The notes under the pieces were generated by a model that searched no databases, was not told where the DNA came from, and saw only the letters and a program-made list of their open reading frames with translations. Of a stretch of DNA of 64,000 nucleotides, positions 7,583 through 16,041 are shown piece after piece. How positions within the stretch are numbered: the first letter of the stretch is position 1; the number at the start of each line of letters is the position of its first letter. Origin of the DNA: Nitrospirota bacterium (GTDB lineage: Bacteria > Nitrospirota > Nitrospiria > 2-01-FULL-66-17); contig JBFLXB010000001.1 of NCBI GenBank assembly GCA_040757335.1, positions 369,459 to 433,458 of the forward strand, written 5' to 3'. A program made the position numbers and the translations under genes.

Positions 7583-9650
7583 ATTCCGTCGCTACGGCGC
7601 GAAAGTCCGCGAACCGCGCGAGCAGGTCGTTCACGTTCTTGAGCAATCCCAACCGCGTGGACCGCACTTGCGGGTCCTCCGCCATTACCATCACGTCCTG
7701 AAAAAATTGGTCGATCGTGGGTTTCAGCGATTCGAACGCTTCCAGCACCGCTTCGTCGCGGCCTTTGGCTTCGTACGACTCCACGGCCTGCGCGACCTTC
7801 ATGGTCTCGTCGTACAGCGTGCGCTCGGCGTCGTGCCCGAACTTGGCGGGATCGACCACGGGCGACACGTCTGCGGGAAGGATGTTCATCACCCGCTTGC
7901 ACGCGGTCATGAGCGAATCGAACGCCGGCCGTTGCGAGAACTCGCTCAACGCCCGCAACCGACGGAACGCCAGCCGCGGATCATCCGCCGCAGCCGGCAC
8001 CGCGAGGACCGCGTTGATCAGATCGCTGCGGAAGCCTTCGGCTTTGGCTTGGGATTCGACGCGCTGGCAGAAGAATTCATGGATCGGGCCCTGATCGGTT
8101 CCCGGCTGCGCGGCGAGCGCGATCAGCGCCGACAACGTGACGGCCGGTCGCTCGCGAAGGATCTGCACGATGCCCAGCGCCTGGCGACGCAGCGCGTAGG
8201 GATCCTGCGATCCGGTGGGCACGAGGCCCGCGCCGAAACAGCGGGTGATCGTGTCGACTTTGTCGGCCGCGGCGATGAGCTGGCCCAATGGAGACGAGGG
8301 CACCGCGTCTCCGGCGAATCGCGGCCGGTAGTGCTCCCCGATCGCTTGCGCCACGACGTCCGATTCGTGCTGGCGCCGCGCGTATTCTCGACCCATGATG
8401 CCCTGCAGCTCGGGGAATTCACGCACCATCCCGGTGGTCAGGTCCGCCTTGCACAGGCGGCCGGCCCGCTCGGCCGCCGCCCGCTCCACCCCGAAGGCCG
8501 CGGCCAGCGAGCCCGCCAGCGCGACGATTCGCTCGACCTTCTCGTACACCGTGCCGAGCCGCTCTTGGAACACCACGCCCTTGAGCCGATCCACCCGATC
8601 GCCCAGCCGCTCTTTCTGATCCTGCTCGAAGTAGAAATTGGCGTCGTCCAGGCGCGCGCGAACCACGCGCTCGTACCCCGCCCGGATCGCGGCCATGGCC
8701 CGGCCCGCGGGCTTGACGTTGCTGACCGCGACGAAGCCCGGCAACATCGCGCCTTGCTCATCGACCAGGGAGAAATACCCTTGGTGCTCCTTCATCACGG
8801 TGACGATGACCTCGCGGGGCAGCGCGAGGTACCGGCGGTCGAACGCGCCCGCCACGGCGTAGGGCCACTCGGTCAGGAACGCGGCCTGCTCCAGCAGGTC
8901 GTCATCCTCCACCACCCGCCCGCCGGCCCCCCGAGCCGCGTCCGCGAGTTGGGCCGCAATCACCCGCCGCCGCTGGTCGTGGTCCACGATCACGCCCTTG
9001 CGCTGCAGCGCCTGGCTGAACGCCGGCCACCGCGCCGGCGCGCGAAACGGCTTCGCGGTCACCAGCCGATGCCCGCGGGTCATGACGCCCGAGACCACGT
9101 CCCCGTGGCGGAAGGAAACGGGCTTCCCGTCGAACCACGCCACCAGCCACCGGATGGGCCGCGCAAACCGCGCGCCGCTCGGCTCCCAGCGCATGGCGCG
9201 GGGAAACGTGAGGTCCTTCACCAGACCGGGGAGCAGTTCACGCAACAACACGCTCGCGGGACGGCGGGTTTCAGACCTTACCACGGCGGCATAGCGACCT
9301 TTCTCCGTGGTGACCACGGTCAGCTCCGCGACCGCCACGCCCTGCGATTTGGCAAACCCCTCGGCGGCCTTGGTCGGCGCGCCGTCCGCCGCGAACGCGG
9401 CCGCAGCCGGCGGTCCGATGACCCGGGTCGTGGCTTCGGCCTGGCGAGTGGCCACGCCCTCGCCGACCAGGACCAGACGCCGGGGCGTGCCGTACACGTG
9501 GACGGACGCGGCCAGCAAACGCGCGCCTTCCAGCGCTTCGCGAGCCCGCGTCTCCAACTGGGCCATGGCGTGGCGAATTACCGGGGCTGGCAGTTCTTCG
9601 GTGCCGATTTCGAAGAGGAGGTCGGCGGTTGCGGGTTCCCGTGAGGCCAC
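7545..9650 (-). CDS. glyS: Glycyl-tRNA synthetase beta subunit
   Basis: The protein is 701 aa with the diagnostic N-terminus DLLFEIGTEELPAPVI and C-terminal anticodon-binding region. With GlyQ it forms the alpha2-beta2 enzyme that charges tRNA-Gly. GTG 9650 is chosen because the next upstream start (ATG 9683) lies inside an intergenic repeat (9662-9785). The last dozen residues (ESPHPSLPRKGGG) are encoded by the GC-rich hairpin repeat that carries the stop codon, so the natural C-terminus appears to have been extended or replaced. It is downstream of glyQ, with the repeat element between them. Confidence 0.95.
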   Translation of the reverse strand: MASREPATADLLFEIGTEELPAPVIRHAMAQLETRAREALEGARLLAASVHVYGTPRRLVLVGEGVATRQAEATTRVIGPPAAAAFAADGAPTKAAEGFAKSQGVAVAELTVVTTEKGRYAAVVRSETRRPASVLLRELLPGLVKDLTFPRAMRWEPSGARFARPIRWLVAWFDGKPVSFRHGDVVSGVMTRGHRLVTAKPFRAPARWPAFSQALQRKGVIVDHDQRRRVIAAQLADAARGAGGRVVEDDDLLEQAAFLTEWPYAVAGAFDRRYLALPREVIVTVMKEHQGYFSLVDEQGAMLPGFVAVSNVKPAGRAMAAIRAGYERVVRARLDDANFYFEQDQKERLGDRVDRLKGVVFQERLGTVYEKVERIVALAGSLAAAFGVERAAAERAGRLCKADLTTGMVREFPELQGIMGREYARRQHESDVVAQAIGEHYRPRFAGDAVPSSPLGQLIAAADKVDTITRCFGAGLVPTGSQDPYALRRQALGIVQILRERPAVTLSALIALAAQPGTDQGPIHEFFCQRVESQAKAEGFRSDLINAVLAVPAAADDPRLAFRRLRALSEFSQRPAFDSLMTACKRVMNILPADVSPVVDPAKFGHDAERTLYDETMKVAQAVESYEAKGRDEAVLEAFESLKPTIDQFFQDVMVMAEDPQVRSTRLGLLKNVNDLLARFADFRAVATESPHPSLPRKGGG

Positions 9651-9661
9651 TGTCGCTCTAT

Positions 9662-9785
9662 GAGCCTGTCCATGAGCGGCCATCTGCGGCGTTGCCGCTG
9701 CGCGTCCGGTGCTCACGTACGCACTCAGTACGCTCCGCTCCGGTGCTCGCGGCGCCTTGCATCTGGCGCGCTCCTGAACAGGCTC
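9662..9785. repeat. Inverted-repeat element R1 (124 bp)
   Basis: The ends are GAGCCTGT and ACAGGCTC (exact inverse). The core contains CATCTGCGGCGTTGCCGCTG and TCACGTACGCACTCAGTACG. It is a member of a seven-copy family in this window and lies between glyQ and glyS within their operon. Confidence 0.9.
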
Positions 9786-9810
9786 TTCTCTCGAAGGGTT
9801 GATGCACGGC

Positions 9811-10728
9811 CTAGCGCGTAGCCCTTGCTCTTGTCCGACGACCTGTTGCAGATCGGTGCAGCAAGGGAAATCCCTTTTCCTCGCGTTGCTTGAGCCAGCC
9901 TTCCGCACACTGCCGAGCGAGGGAACGGACGCGACCGATGTATGTGGCGCGTTCGGTCACGCTGACGGCGCCGCGCGCGTCGAGGACGTTGAACAAGTGC
10001 GAGGTCTTCATGCATTGATCGTAGGCCGGCAGCACCAAGCCGTCGTCGAGCAGCCGCTTGGCTTCGCGCTCGTGCAGGTCGAACAGGGTCAGCAGGGTTT
10101 CGACGTGCGCGCGGTCGAAGTTGTATCGCGAGAACTGGACCTCGGTTTCGTGGTGCACGTCCTGGTAAAAGATGCGGTCGGACCATTGCAGGTCGAACAC
10201 GCTGTCCACCTGCTGCAGGTACATGGCGATACGCTCCAGGCCGTACGTGATCTCGACCGAGATGGGGTTCAATTCGATGCCGCCGATCTCTTGAAAATAG
10301 GTGAATTGCGTGATCTCCATCCCGTCCAGCCGGACTTCCCACCCGAGGCCCCACGCGCCCAGCGACGGCGACTCCCAGTCGTCCTGCACGAATCGGATGT
10401 CGTGGTCCGACACCTTGAGCCCCAGCGCCGCCAGGCTGTCCAGATACTGCGCTTGAATGTCCTCGGGCGACGGTTTGATGATGACCTGGAACTGATAATA
10501 GTGTTGCAACCGGTTGGGGTTCTCTCCGTACCGACCGTCCGTCGGCCGTCGCGACGGCTGCACGTACGCCGCGGCCCAGGGTTCCGGACCGAGCGCGCGC
10601 AGGAACGTGGCGGGATGGAACGTGCCCGCGCCCACCTCGGTGTCGTAGGGCTGGACGATGAGGCATCCGCGTGCGCCCCAGTACTGCTGCAAGCTCAGGA
10701 TAATGTCTTGGAAACTCAACGCCTTCAC
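9811..10728 (-). CDS. glyQ: Glycyl-tRNA synthetase alpha subunit
   Basis: The 305-aa catalytic class II synthetase subunit begins with the signature [20 protein letters not shown] and continues with [20 protein letters not shown] and [20 protein letters not shown] (motifs shared by all GlyQ). It makes Gly-AMP and transfers glycine to tRNA with GlyS. GTG 10728 is preferred: an upstream TTG (10776) would precede the transcription start predicted from the promoter at 10767-10795. The C-terminus carries a short Arg-rich tail ([10 protein letters not shown]) of unclear origin. Confidence 0.96.
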   Translation of the reverse strand: MKALSFQDIILSLQQYWGARGCLIVQPYDTEVGAGTFHPATFLRALGPEPWAAAYVQPSRRPTDGRYGENPNRLQHYYQFQVIIKPSPEDIQAQYLDSLAALGLKVSDHDIRFVQDDWESPSLGAWGLGWEVRLDGMEITQFTYFQEIGGIELNPISVEITYGLERIAMYLQQVDSVFDLQWSDRIFYQDVHHETEVQFSRYNFDRAHVETLLTLFDLHEREAKRLLDDGLVLPAYDQCMKTSHLFNVLDARGAVSVTERATYIGRVRSLARQCAEGWLKQREEKGFPLLHRSATGRRTRARATR

Positions 10729-10766
10729 GAGAAATTCGCCGCGATTCCGGGGGGAAAGGAGAACCA

Positions 10767-10795
10767 ACCGTAGCAAAGCGACGGGTCAATGTCAA
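10767..10795 (-). promoter_or_regulatory. Sigma-70-type promoter for glyQ-glyS
   Basis: On the minus strand, TTGACA (10795-10790) and TACGGT (10772-10767) are separated by 17 bp. The -35 is perfect and the -10 weak. It lies about 40 bp upstream of the glyQ GTG. Confidence 0.55.
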
Positions 10796-10877
10796 GAATT
10801 GGCCGCCCCATCTGCAGGTGTCGCTCCCGCCACGATCTGCTACACTTGAGCCGCCATCCGAGAGGAGAGGAGTCGCG

Positions 10878-12032
10878 ATGCTCGATTCGATGCGATGCAA
10901 GAAGTGTGGCCTCACACAGCGCACGGCCCCGACCTGCAAGTCGTGCGGCGCCGCGGGCGTGCAGACCGCGAACATCCCGTCTTCGCGTCCGACGCGCCCC
11001 GCGCCCCCGCCGCCGCAGCGGTCCGAGACCGTACACGCGCCGACCGCGCCGCGGGTCGCCGAGCCGCACGACCTGGACACGGGTTCCGGCGACTCCCGTC
11101 GTCTGACGTTCTTCGGCAGCGGCGGCACGCTGTTCGGCATCCACGTTGTCAACGTGTTTCGGACGTTGATCACGCTGGGCGTGTACCACTTCTGGGGCAA
11201 GGTGCGCGTGCGCGCGTTCCTCTTGAGCCAGAGCGAATTCGAGGGGGACCGATTCGCGTACCACGGCACCGGCAAAGAATTGTTGATCGGATTCCTGAAA
11301 GGCGGTCTGGTGTTCGGGACCATCATGGCGCTCTTCAACTCCGTGCCCTTTCTGCCCGGCGGCGTTCCGGTCCAAGCCGGCGTGATGATCGGCGCCTACG
11401 CACTCCTGTTGATGTTGATTCCGATCGCGATGGTCGGCGCGCGCCGGTACCGCCTGAGCCGCATCTCCTGGCGGAATATCCGGTTCTCGTTCCAGGGACG
11501 CGCCAAAGCGTTCATTCCGATTTTTGCGGGCGGCCTGTTGCTCACCGGTTTGACGCTGGGGTTCTACTATCCGTTTTGGGCCACCGCGCGACAGGCCTTC
11601 ATGGTGTCGCACTCCCACTTCGGCAATCAGGCGTTCGGGTTTGACGGCCGAGGCCGCGCGCTGTTTCTCCCCTTCCTCCTGGCGCTGCTCCTGACGATTC
11701 CCACCCTGGGCCTGAGCTGGGTGTGGTTTGCGGCTCGCCGCCAACGGTATTGGTGGGATCACACCTCCTTTGGCGCGGCGCGGTTCCGCTCAACGGTCAC
11801 CGGCTGGCGGCTGCTCCGCCTTCACGCCGGGAACCTGCTGTTGCTCGTCCTCACCCTGGGATTGGGATGGGCGTGGGTGACGGTGTGGCGCGCGCGGTTC
11901 GAATTCGACAACCTCGCCCTCGACGGAGCGTTGGACCTGGCCGCGATCCACCAGGACGCGCGGGACGCGAGTGCAACCGGAGAAGGCCTCGACCTGCTGC
12001 TCGACATGGACACCGGGCTCGCCACCGGCTAG
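10878..12032 (+). CDS. DUF898 (YjgN-like) membrane protein with N-terminal zinc ribbon
   Basis: The protein is 384 aa. ATG 10878 follows AGAGGAG. Residues 7-23 hold CKKC and CKSC pairs likely to bind zinc, followed by a Pro-rich linker. The rest is a polytopic membrane region of the DUF898/YjgN type with the repeated YHFWGKVRVRAF, FGNQAFGFDGRG and VWFAARRQRYWW patterns. The family function is unknown; a zinc ribbon fused to DUF898 occurs in some lineages. The stop codon is the first base pairs of repeat R2. A TACACT -10-like box at about 10850-10855 may serve it. Confidence 0.85.
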   Translation: MLDSMRCKKCGLTQRTAPTCKSCGAAGVQTANIPSSRPTRPAPPPPQRSETVHAPTAPRVAEPHDLDTGSGDSRRLTFFGSGGTLFGIHVVNVFRTLITLGVYHFWGKVRVRAFLLSQSEFEGDRFAYHGTGKELLIGFLKGGLVFGTIMALFNSVPFLPGGVPVQAGVMIGAYALLLMLIPIAMVGARRYRLSRISWRNIRFSFQGRAKAFIPIFAGGLLLTGLTLGFYYPFWATARQAFMVSHSHFGNQAFGFDGRGRALFLPFLLALLLTIPTLGLSWVWFAARRQRYWWDHTSFGAARFRSTVTGWRLLRLHAGNLLLLVLTLGLGWAWVTVWRARFEFDNLALDGALDLAAIHQDARDASATGEGLDLLLDMDTGLATG

Positions 12033-12215
12033 GAGCCCGTCCAGGGAAGGCCATCTGCTGCGTTGCCGCTGCGCTTCCGGTCCTCACGTCTTGGTAGGGG
12101 CGTATTGCAATACGCCCCTACGGCCGGTTCTCGCGGCGCCTTGCGACCCACCTTCAGGAATCGAAACGTCGGAAGTCCCCGAAGGGGGCATCTGGCCTTC
12201 CCTGAACGGGCTCCT
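12031..12215. repeat. Inverted-repeat element R2 (185 bp)
   Basis: The left end AGGAGCCCGTCCAGGGAAGG pairs with the right end CCTTCCCTGAACGGGCTCCT with one mismatch. The core matches R1 but carries an extra palindrome at 12094-12121. It begins inside the stop codon of the DUF898 gene. Confidence 0.9.
12094..12121. repeat. 28-bp perfect palindrome inside R2
   Basis: GTAGGGGCGTATTG is followed immediately by its exact reverse complement. The identical palindrome sits in element R3 at 21441-21468. Confidence 0.9.
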
Positions 12216-12291
12216 GACCCGTATGACTCGGAACCTTTTTAAGAGCTATGGGGTGGTCGGCGGCGCGCGATTCGGCGAGTAAGGGCTGTTG

Positions 12292-13410
12292 ATGCCGCGC
12301 GAGTGGAGCGCCTGGTACTTGGACGGCCGCGCCGCTTCCCGGCAACGCGCCACCGTCCGGCTGCTGCCCAACGGCCTCTACATCGCGACGGAACAGGGTC
12401 TGACCCTGGCCTGGCCCTACGACGCGATTCGCGTCACGCAAGGCCTGTATCGCGGCGAACAGGTGAGACTGGAACGCGGCGGCCCGATCGCCGAAGTCCT
12501 GTTCATCGAAGACGCCGCGTTCCTCTCGGGTCTTCGCGAGCTGGCGCCCCGTCTCGCGTCCGGCATCCATGATCCCGCCCGTCGCACGCACCGAATCGTT
12601 TGGACCGCGCTCGCCGCGGCGGCGGCCATCGGTATGGTGGTGGCGGTCTTTCGCTGGGGCCTTCCGTCGTTTGCCGCGCTGGTCGCCCGATGGGTGCCGG
12701 TCTCATGGGAAGTCCGACTCGGCGACGCGGTGGTCAAACACTTGGTGCCCGCGGAACAGCGGTGCGACGATCCGGTCCTGCAGCAGCGCTTGGACGACGT
12801 GTTGGCCGCGCTGACGGCGGGCGCAGCCTCGCCGTACGACTTCAAGCTGCTCGTCGCGGACGACGACGCGTTGAACGCGTTCGCGGCGCCGGGAGGAACC
12901 ATCGTCATTCTCACGGGGTTGCTCAAGCGGACCACCAGGCCCGAAGAATTGGCCGGCGTGATCGCACACGAGATTCAACACATCGTCCAACGTCACTCAA
13001 CGCGCGCGATTCTGCACCACGCGTCGGCCGGGGTGCTGGTCGCGGCGTTGACCGGAGACGTGAGCGGGGTGGCGGCGTTCGGGCTGGATGCCGCGCGCAA
13101 TCTCGGATTGTTACGGTACAGCCGTGGAAACGAGGACGAGGCGGATGAGGCGGGAATGCGGATGATGGTGGCCGCGGGGATCGATCCGTCCGGAATGATC
13201 GCGTTCTACGAGGTGCTGGCGCGCGAGGGCCCGGCTCTCCCCCGCTCGATGCAATACCTTTCCACCCATCCCGCCACCGCGGACCGAGTGGAGCGGATTC
13301 GGCACTTGGCCGATGGCGCCGGTCCGCCTCGCGTTTCCTTTGGATCCCCGGACGAGTGGGCCGCGCTCACCCAGCGGTGTCGCGCAGAGTCCCAGTCCGG
13401 TTCACCGTGA
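12292..13410 (+). CDS. Membrane-anchored M48 family zinc metallopeptidase
   Basis: The protein is 372 aa. Residues 1-90 form a beta-rich N-terminal domain, residues about 103-123 a transmembrane helix, and the rest an M48 peptidase with zinc motif HEIQH (226-230) and the third ligand Glu in NEDEAD (about 281). It is an Oma1/BepA-like family member, probably acting in envelope protein quality control (inference). ATG 12292 follows AAGGG; a TTG lies one codon upstream. It is convergent with the minus-strand gene ending at 13424, 13 bp away. Confidence 0.9.
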   Translation: MPREWSAWYLDGRAASRQRATVRLLPNGLYIATEQGLTLAWPYDAIRVTQGLYRGEQVRLERGGPIAEVLFIEDAAFLSGLRELAPRLASGIHDPARRTHRIVWTALAAAAAIGMVVAVFRWGLPSFAALVARWVPVSWEVRLGDAVVKHLVPAEQRCDDPVLQQRLDDVLAALTAGAASPYDFKLLVADDDALNAFAAPGGTIVILTGLLKRTTRPEELAGVIAHEIQHIVQRHSTRAILHHASAGVLVAALTGDVSGVAAFGLDAARNLGLLRYSRGNEDEADEAGMRMMVAAGIDPSGMIAFYEVLAREGPALPRSMQYLSTHPATADRVERIRHLADGAGPPRVSFGSPDEWAALTQRCRAESQSGSP

Positions 13411-13423
13411 CGGCTCGCGCCGA

Positions 13424-13954
13424 TCAGGCCTTCTCCAGGCGCTGCCGAACCAGTCGTTGGGCCGCGTTTCTCACTGCTTCCGGCACCCCGCGATCCTTGC
13501 CGAGAAATCCGAGGTCGCGGGTCTTGAGCAACGGGAGCTGGCTCAACGCAATCCCGACCGGGGTCTTGGGGTTGCCCGCGAGCCCGAGCTTGATGGTGTA
13601 GTTCGCCATCCACTCCTTCTTGCGGGCGATGGCTCGCAGCACGTCCTCCGACACGTTGCGCGACTTGGCCACGCCTTCGATCTCCTGTTCGGTGATCTTG
13701 GGCGAATTGAGCACGGCCATGACCACCAGCTTGCTGGAGTCCTTGAGCAACAAGGCGCGGCCCTCCTTGTCGGTCCTGAACGCAAATTTGACCTTTTCAG
13801 CCACGTTCATGCGCTGCACTTGCTGAAACACGGTCAATTCACGCTCGGGCTCGCTTTCCGTCGCGGCGGGCTCGGCGGCCTGGGCCATTTGACCCGGCTC
13901 CGGCTGCTGAGATGGTTCGGCCGGTTCAAGCGGTTTGGCAGGGTCAGCGCTCAC
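13424..13954 (-). CDS. Conserved protein of unknown function, coupled to ubiX
   Basis: The protein is 176 aa. The first 40 residues are low-complexity (Pro/Glu/Ala), then comes a helical domain QRMNVAEKVKFAFRTDKEGR...LVVMAVLNSPKITEQEI...NPKTPVGIALSQLPLLKTRDL. I recognise this pattern from deltaproteobacterial conserved hypotheticals, without known function. The arrangement (short helical repeats, each ending in a VxxxP/NPxT turn) resembles HEAT-like repeats. GTG 13954 overlaps the ubiX stop as GTGA, implying translational coupling. Confidence 0.8.
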   Translation of the reverse strand: MSADPAKPLEPAEPSQQPEPGQMAQAAEPAATESEPERELTVFQQVQRMNVAEKVKFAFRTDKEGRALLLKDSSKLVVMAVLNSPKITEQEIEGVAKSRNVSEDVLRAIARKKEWMANYTIKLGLAGNPKTPVGIALSQLPLLKTRDLGFLGKDRGVPEAVRNAAQRLVRQRLEKA

Positions 13955-14565
13955 GAGTTCCTCCGTTTCGGACGATCAGCTCCCCACCGGGGAACCAGAT
14001 CGTGCGTAACTCCAAGATGATCGAGCACCCGCCCGACCACGAAAGCCACCAGGTCCTCGATCGCCTTGGGGTGATGATAAAACGCGGGCATGGCCGCCAC
14101 CACGTGCGCGCCCGCGCGGGACAAGGTTAGCAGATTTTCCAGGTGGATGGCTGAGAGCGGGGTCTCGCGGGGCACCACGATCAGCGGCCGGCGCTCCTTG
14201 AGTGTCACGTCTGCGGCGCGTTCGATCAACGACGCCGACAGCCCGTGCGCCACGGCCGCGGCGGTCTTCATCGAACAGGGCGCGATGATCATGCCGTCGT
14301 TCAAGTGCGACCCGCTCGCGATCGGCGAGTAATAATTGGTTGATTCCCACCACGTCACCCGCCCGTTGAATCGTCGGTCCAACGCCTTCTGCACCGCGGA
14401 AGCCTTCCCCGACCAATCCACGCCGGTTTCTTCCTTGAGCACGGTCACGCCGTCGGGCGACACGACCAACGCCACGTCATGCCCCGCCTCGGCCAAGCGC
14501 TCCACCAGCGTGAGGCCATAAATGGCCCCGCTCGCCCCCGTCATCGCCACTGTGTAAGATGCCAT
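13951..14565 (-). CDS. ubiX: UbiX-family flavin prenyltransferase
   Basis: The 204-aa protein transfers a dimethylallyl group to FMN to make prenyl-FMN, the cofactor of UbiD-type decarboxylases. It shows the Rossmann-like N-terminus VAMTGASGAIYGLTLVE, the IIAPCSMKTAAAVAHGLS loop and the VPRETPLSAIHLENLL signature. ATG 14565 begins the homologous region; an upstream open frame overlaps rapZ and is not needed. It is followed by the unknown 176-aa gene via a GTGA overlap. No ubiD gene is in this window. Confidence 0.95.
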   Translation of the reverse strand: MASYTVAMTGASGAIYGLTLVERLAEAGHDVALVVSPDGVTVLKEETGVDWSGKASAVQKALDRRFNGRVTWWESTNYYSPIASGSHLNDGMIIAPCSMKTAAAVAHGLSASLIERAADVTLKERRPLIVVPRETPLSAIHLENLLTLSRAGAHVVAAMPAFYHHPKAIEDLVAFVVGRVLDHLGVTHDLVPRWGADRPKRRNS

Positions 14566-14582
14566 TGTCTCAGCTCGTTCTG

Positions 14583-15518
14583 TTAGTTTGCGATCTGGCG
14601 GTCCATGTCCCGATGCCGAATAGTGGGCTTCACGCCCCGCTGCTGGAAGAACTGCGCCAACCGCTCGACCACCGCGACCGAACGATGCCGCCCGCCCGTA
14701 CAGCCGATGCCGATGGTGAGATACGAGCGCCCCTCGGTTTCGAACAGCGGGAGCAGAAATTCGATCAGGTCCTCCAGTCGCGACAGGAAGTCCGCGGTTT
14801 CGGGCTGGTCCATCACGTAGGCTGCCACCGGCGGGTCCTGGCCCGACAACGGGCGCAGCGTTTCCACGAAATTGGGGTTCTTCAGAAAGCGCACGTCGAA
14901 CACCAAGTCCGCTTCGTGCGGAAGGCCGAACTTGTAACCGAACGAACACAAGGTCACGGCCAAGCCTTGGCGCCGCTCCAGGTATCGCTCCGCAATGAAC
15001 GCTTTGAGTTGGTGAACGGTGTAGTCCGAGGTGTCGATGATGAGGTCGGCGCGGCTGCGGAGCTCCTGCAGTTCGTCACGCTCCTGTGCGATGCCCTCGA
15101 TCACCGGGCGGGCGCGGGCCAACGGATGCGGCCGTCTGGTTTCGGAGAACCGGCGAATCAACACGTCGTCCCGCGCCTCCAGAAACACGATTTCGACGCG
15201 GAACCCCGACCGCTTGAGCCGCTCGATGGTGGCGAAGCTTTGCGCGAGGAACTCCCGGCCGCGAATGTCGATTCCCAGCGCAATGCGATGATTGTTGGGT
15301 TCGCTCTGGGTGTACAGGTGGATGAACGTGGGGATCAGGGGCGGAGGAAGATTGTCCACGCAGAAAAACCCCACGTCCTCGAAACAGTGTAAGACGTGGC
15401 TTTTCCCCGCGCCAGAGAGGCCGCTGACAATGACGATCTGCAGGGAGGGAGCTGCGCCGGCGGAGGGGCGGGCTGCTGTTCCGGCGCCGGGGTCGGTTAC
15501 CGCGCGGGGTCGATCCAT
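14583..15518 (-). CDS. rapZ: RapZ/YvcJ family nucleotide-binding protein
   Basis: The protein is 311 aa. After about 25 variable residues, the P-loop GLSGAGKS is followed by the family pattern CFEDVGFFCVDNLPPPLI, and the C-terminal domain has IGIGCTGGRHRSVAVVE. In enterobacteria RapZ is an RNA adaptor controlling glmS mRNA via GlmZ; elsewhere the family is a GTP/ATP-binding protein with unclear targets. Here it follows hpf (22-bp overlap), the typical rpoN-cluster order. Confidence 0.95.
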   Translation of the reverse strand: MDRPRAVTDPGAGTAARPSAGAAPSLQIVIVSGLSGAGKSHVLHCFEDVGFFCVDNLPPPLIPTFIHLYTQSEPNNHRIALGIDIRGREFLAQSFATIERLKRSGFRVEIVFLEARDDVLIRRFSETRRPHPLARARPVIEGIAQERDELQELRSRADLIIDTSDYTVHQLKAFIAERYLERRQGLAVTLCSFGYKFGLPHEADLVFDVRFLKNPNFVETLRPLSGQDPPVAAYVMDQPETADFLSRLEDLIEFLLPLFETEGRSYLTIGIGCTGGRHRSVAVVERLAQFFQQRGVKPTIRHRDMDRQIAN

Positions 15519-16018
15519 GCCACGGATCCGTCGGCCTTCCGATACACGACGTTCACCTCGTCCGTTCCGGTCCGGCGAAACACGAGGAGCGTCGCGTGGC
15601 CGTTGCCCAGCGCGGTCGCCGCCTGTTCGGGCGTCATCGCATCGAGCGTCGGGCGCTCAACCGCCAGCGGAACCGCCGTCGTTGCCGTCTCGAGGGCCTC
15701 GCCGTTCAGGGGTGGGGGCGAGAGGCGTTGGCGGCGACCGTGCTGACGATCTTTGTACTTCTTGATCTGTCGTTCGATCTTGGCGACGGCTTGGTCGATC
15801 GACGCGTACATTTCCGACGTTTCATCCTTGGCTTGGATCAGGACCCCGTCCATGTTCAATGTCACCTCCGCCTGATGGCGGTACTTTTCCACGGTCAGGA
15901 CCACCGACGCCTCGGTCGGGCGACCCGAGTACCGCGCGAGATGGTCCAAGCGCTCTTCAACGTGCGCCCGAAGGGCCGGAGTGATCTCGACGTGCCGCCC
16001 CGTGACCGTGGTTTTCAT
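15497..16018 (-). CDS. hpf: Long-form ribosome hibernation-promoting factor
   Basis: The protein is 173 aa. The N-terminal S30AE domain (MKTTVTGRHVEITPALRAHV, then EVTLNMDGVLIQAKDET and AVAKIERQIKKYKDR) is joined to the C-terminal dimerisation domain (LVFRRTGTDEVNVVYRKADG) that defines the long form. It binds idle ribosomes and promotes 100S dimers. ATG 16018 opens the homologous region. It overlaps rapZ by 22 bp and follows rpoN by 23 bp. Confidence 0.95.
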   Translation of the reverse strand: MKTTVTGRHVEITPALRAHVEERLDHLARYSGRPTEASVVLTVEKYRHQAEVTLNMDGVLIQAKDETSEMYASIDQAVAKIERQIKKYKDRQHGRRQRLSPPPLNGEALETATTAVPLAVERPTLDAMTPEQAATALGNGHATLLVFRRTGTDEVNVVYRKADGSVAWIDPAR

Positions 16019-16041
16019 CGTGTGAGCCGCCTCCTGGTGCT

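Noticed and set aside
6951..9644. Very long open frame antisense to ppdK and glyS
   Set aside because: It covers the opposite strand of two certain genes, is Arg/His/Pro-rich and has no domain signatures; it is a high-GC shadow frame.
11599..12097. Overlapping open frames inside the DUF898 gene
   Set aside because: Out-of-frame translations of a well-supported gene, without motifs.
12031..12215. Possible intrinsic terminator or riboswitch after the DUF898 gene
   Set aside because: The structure is one copy of the R family with paired ends and no T-tract; better described as a repeat element.
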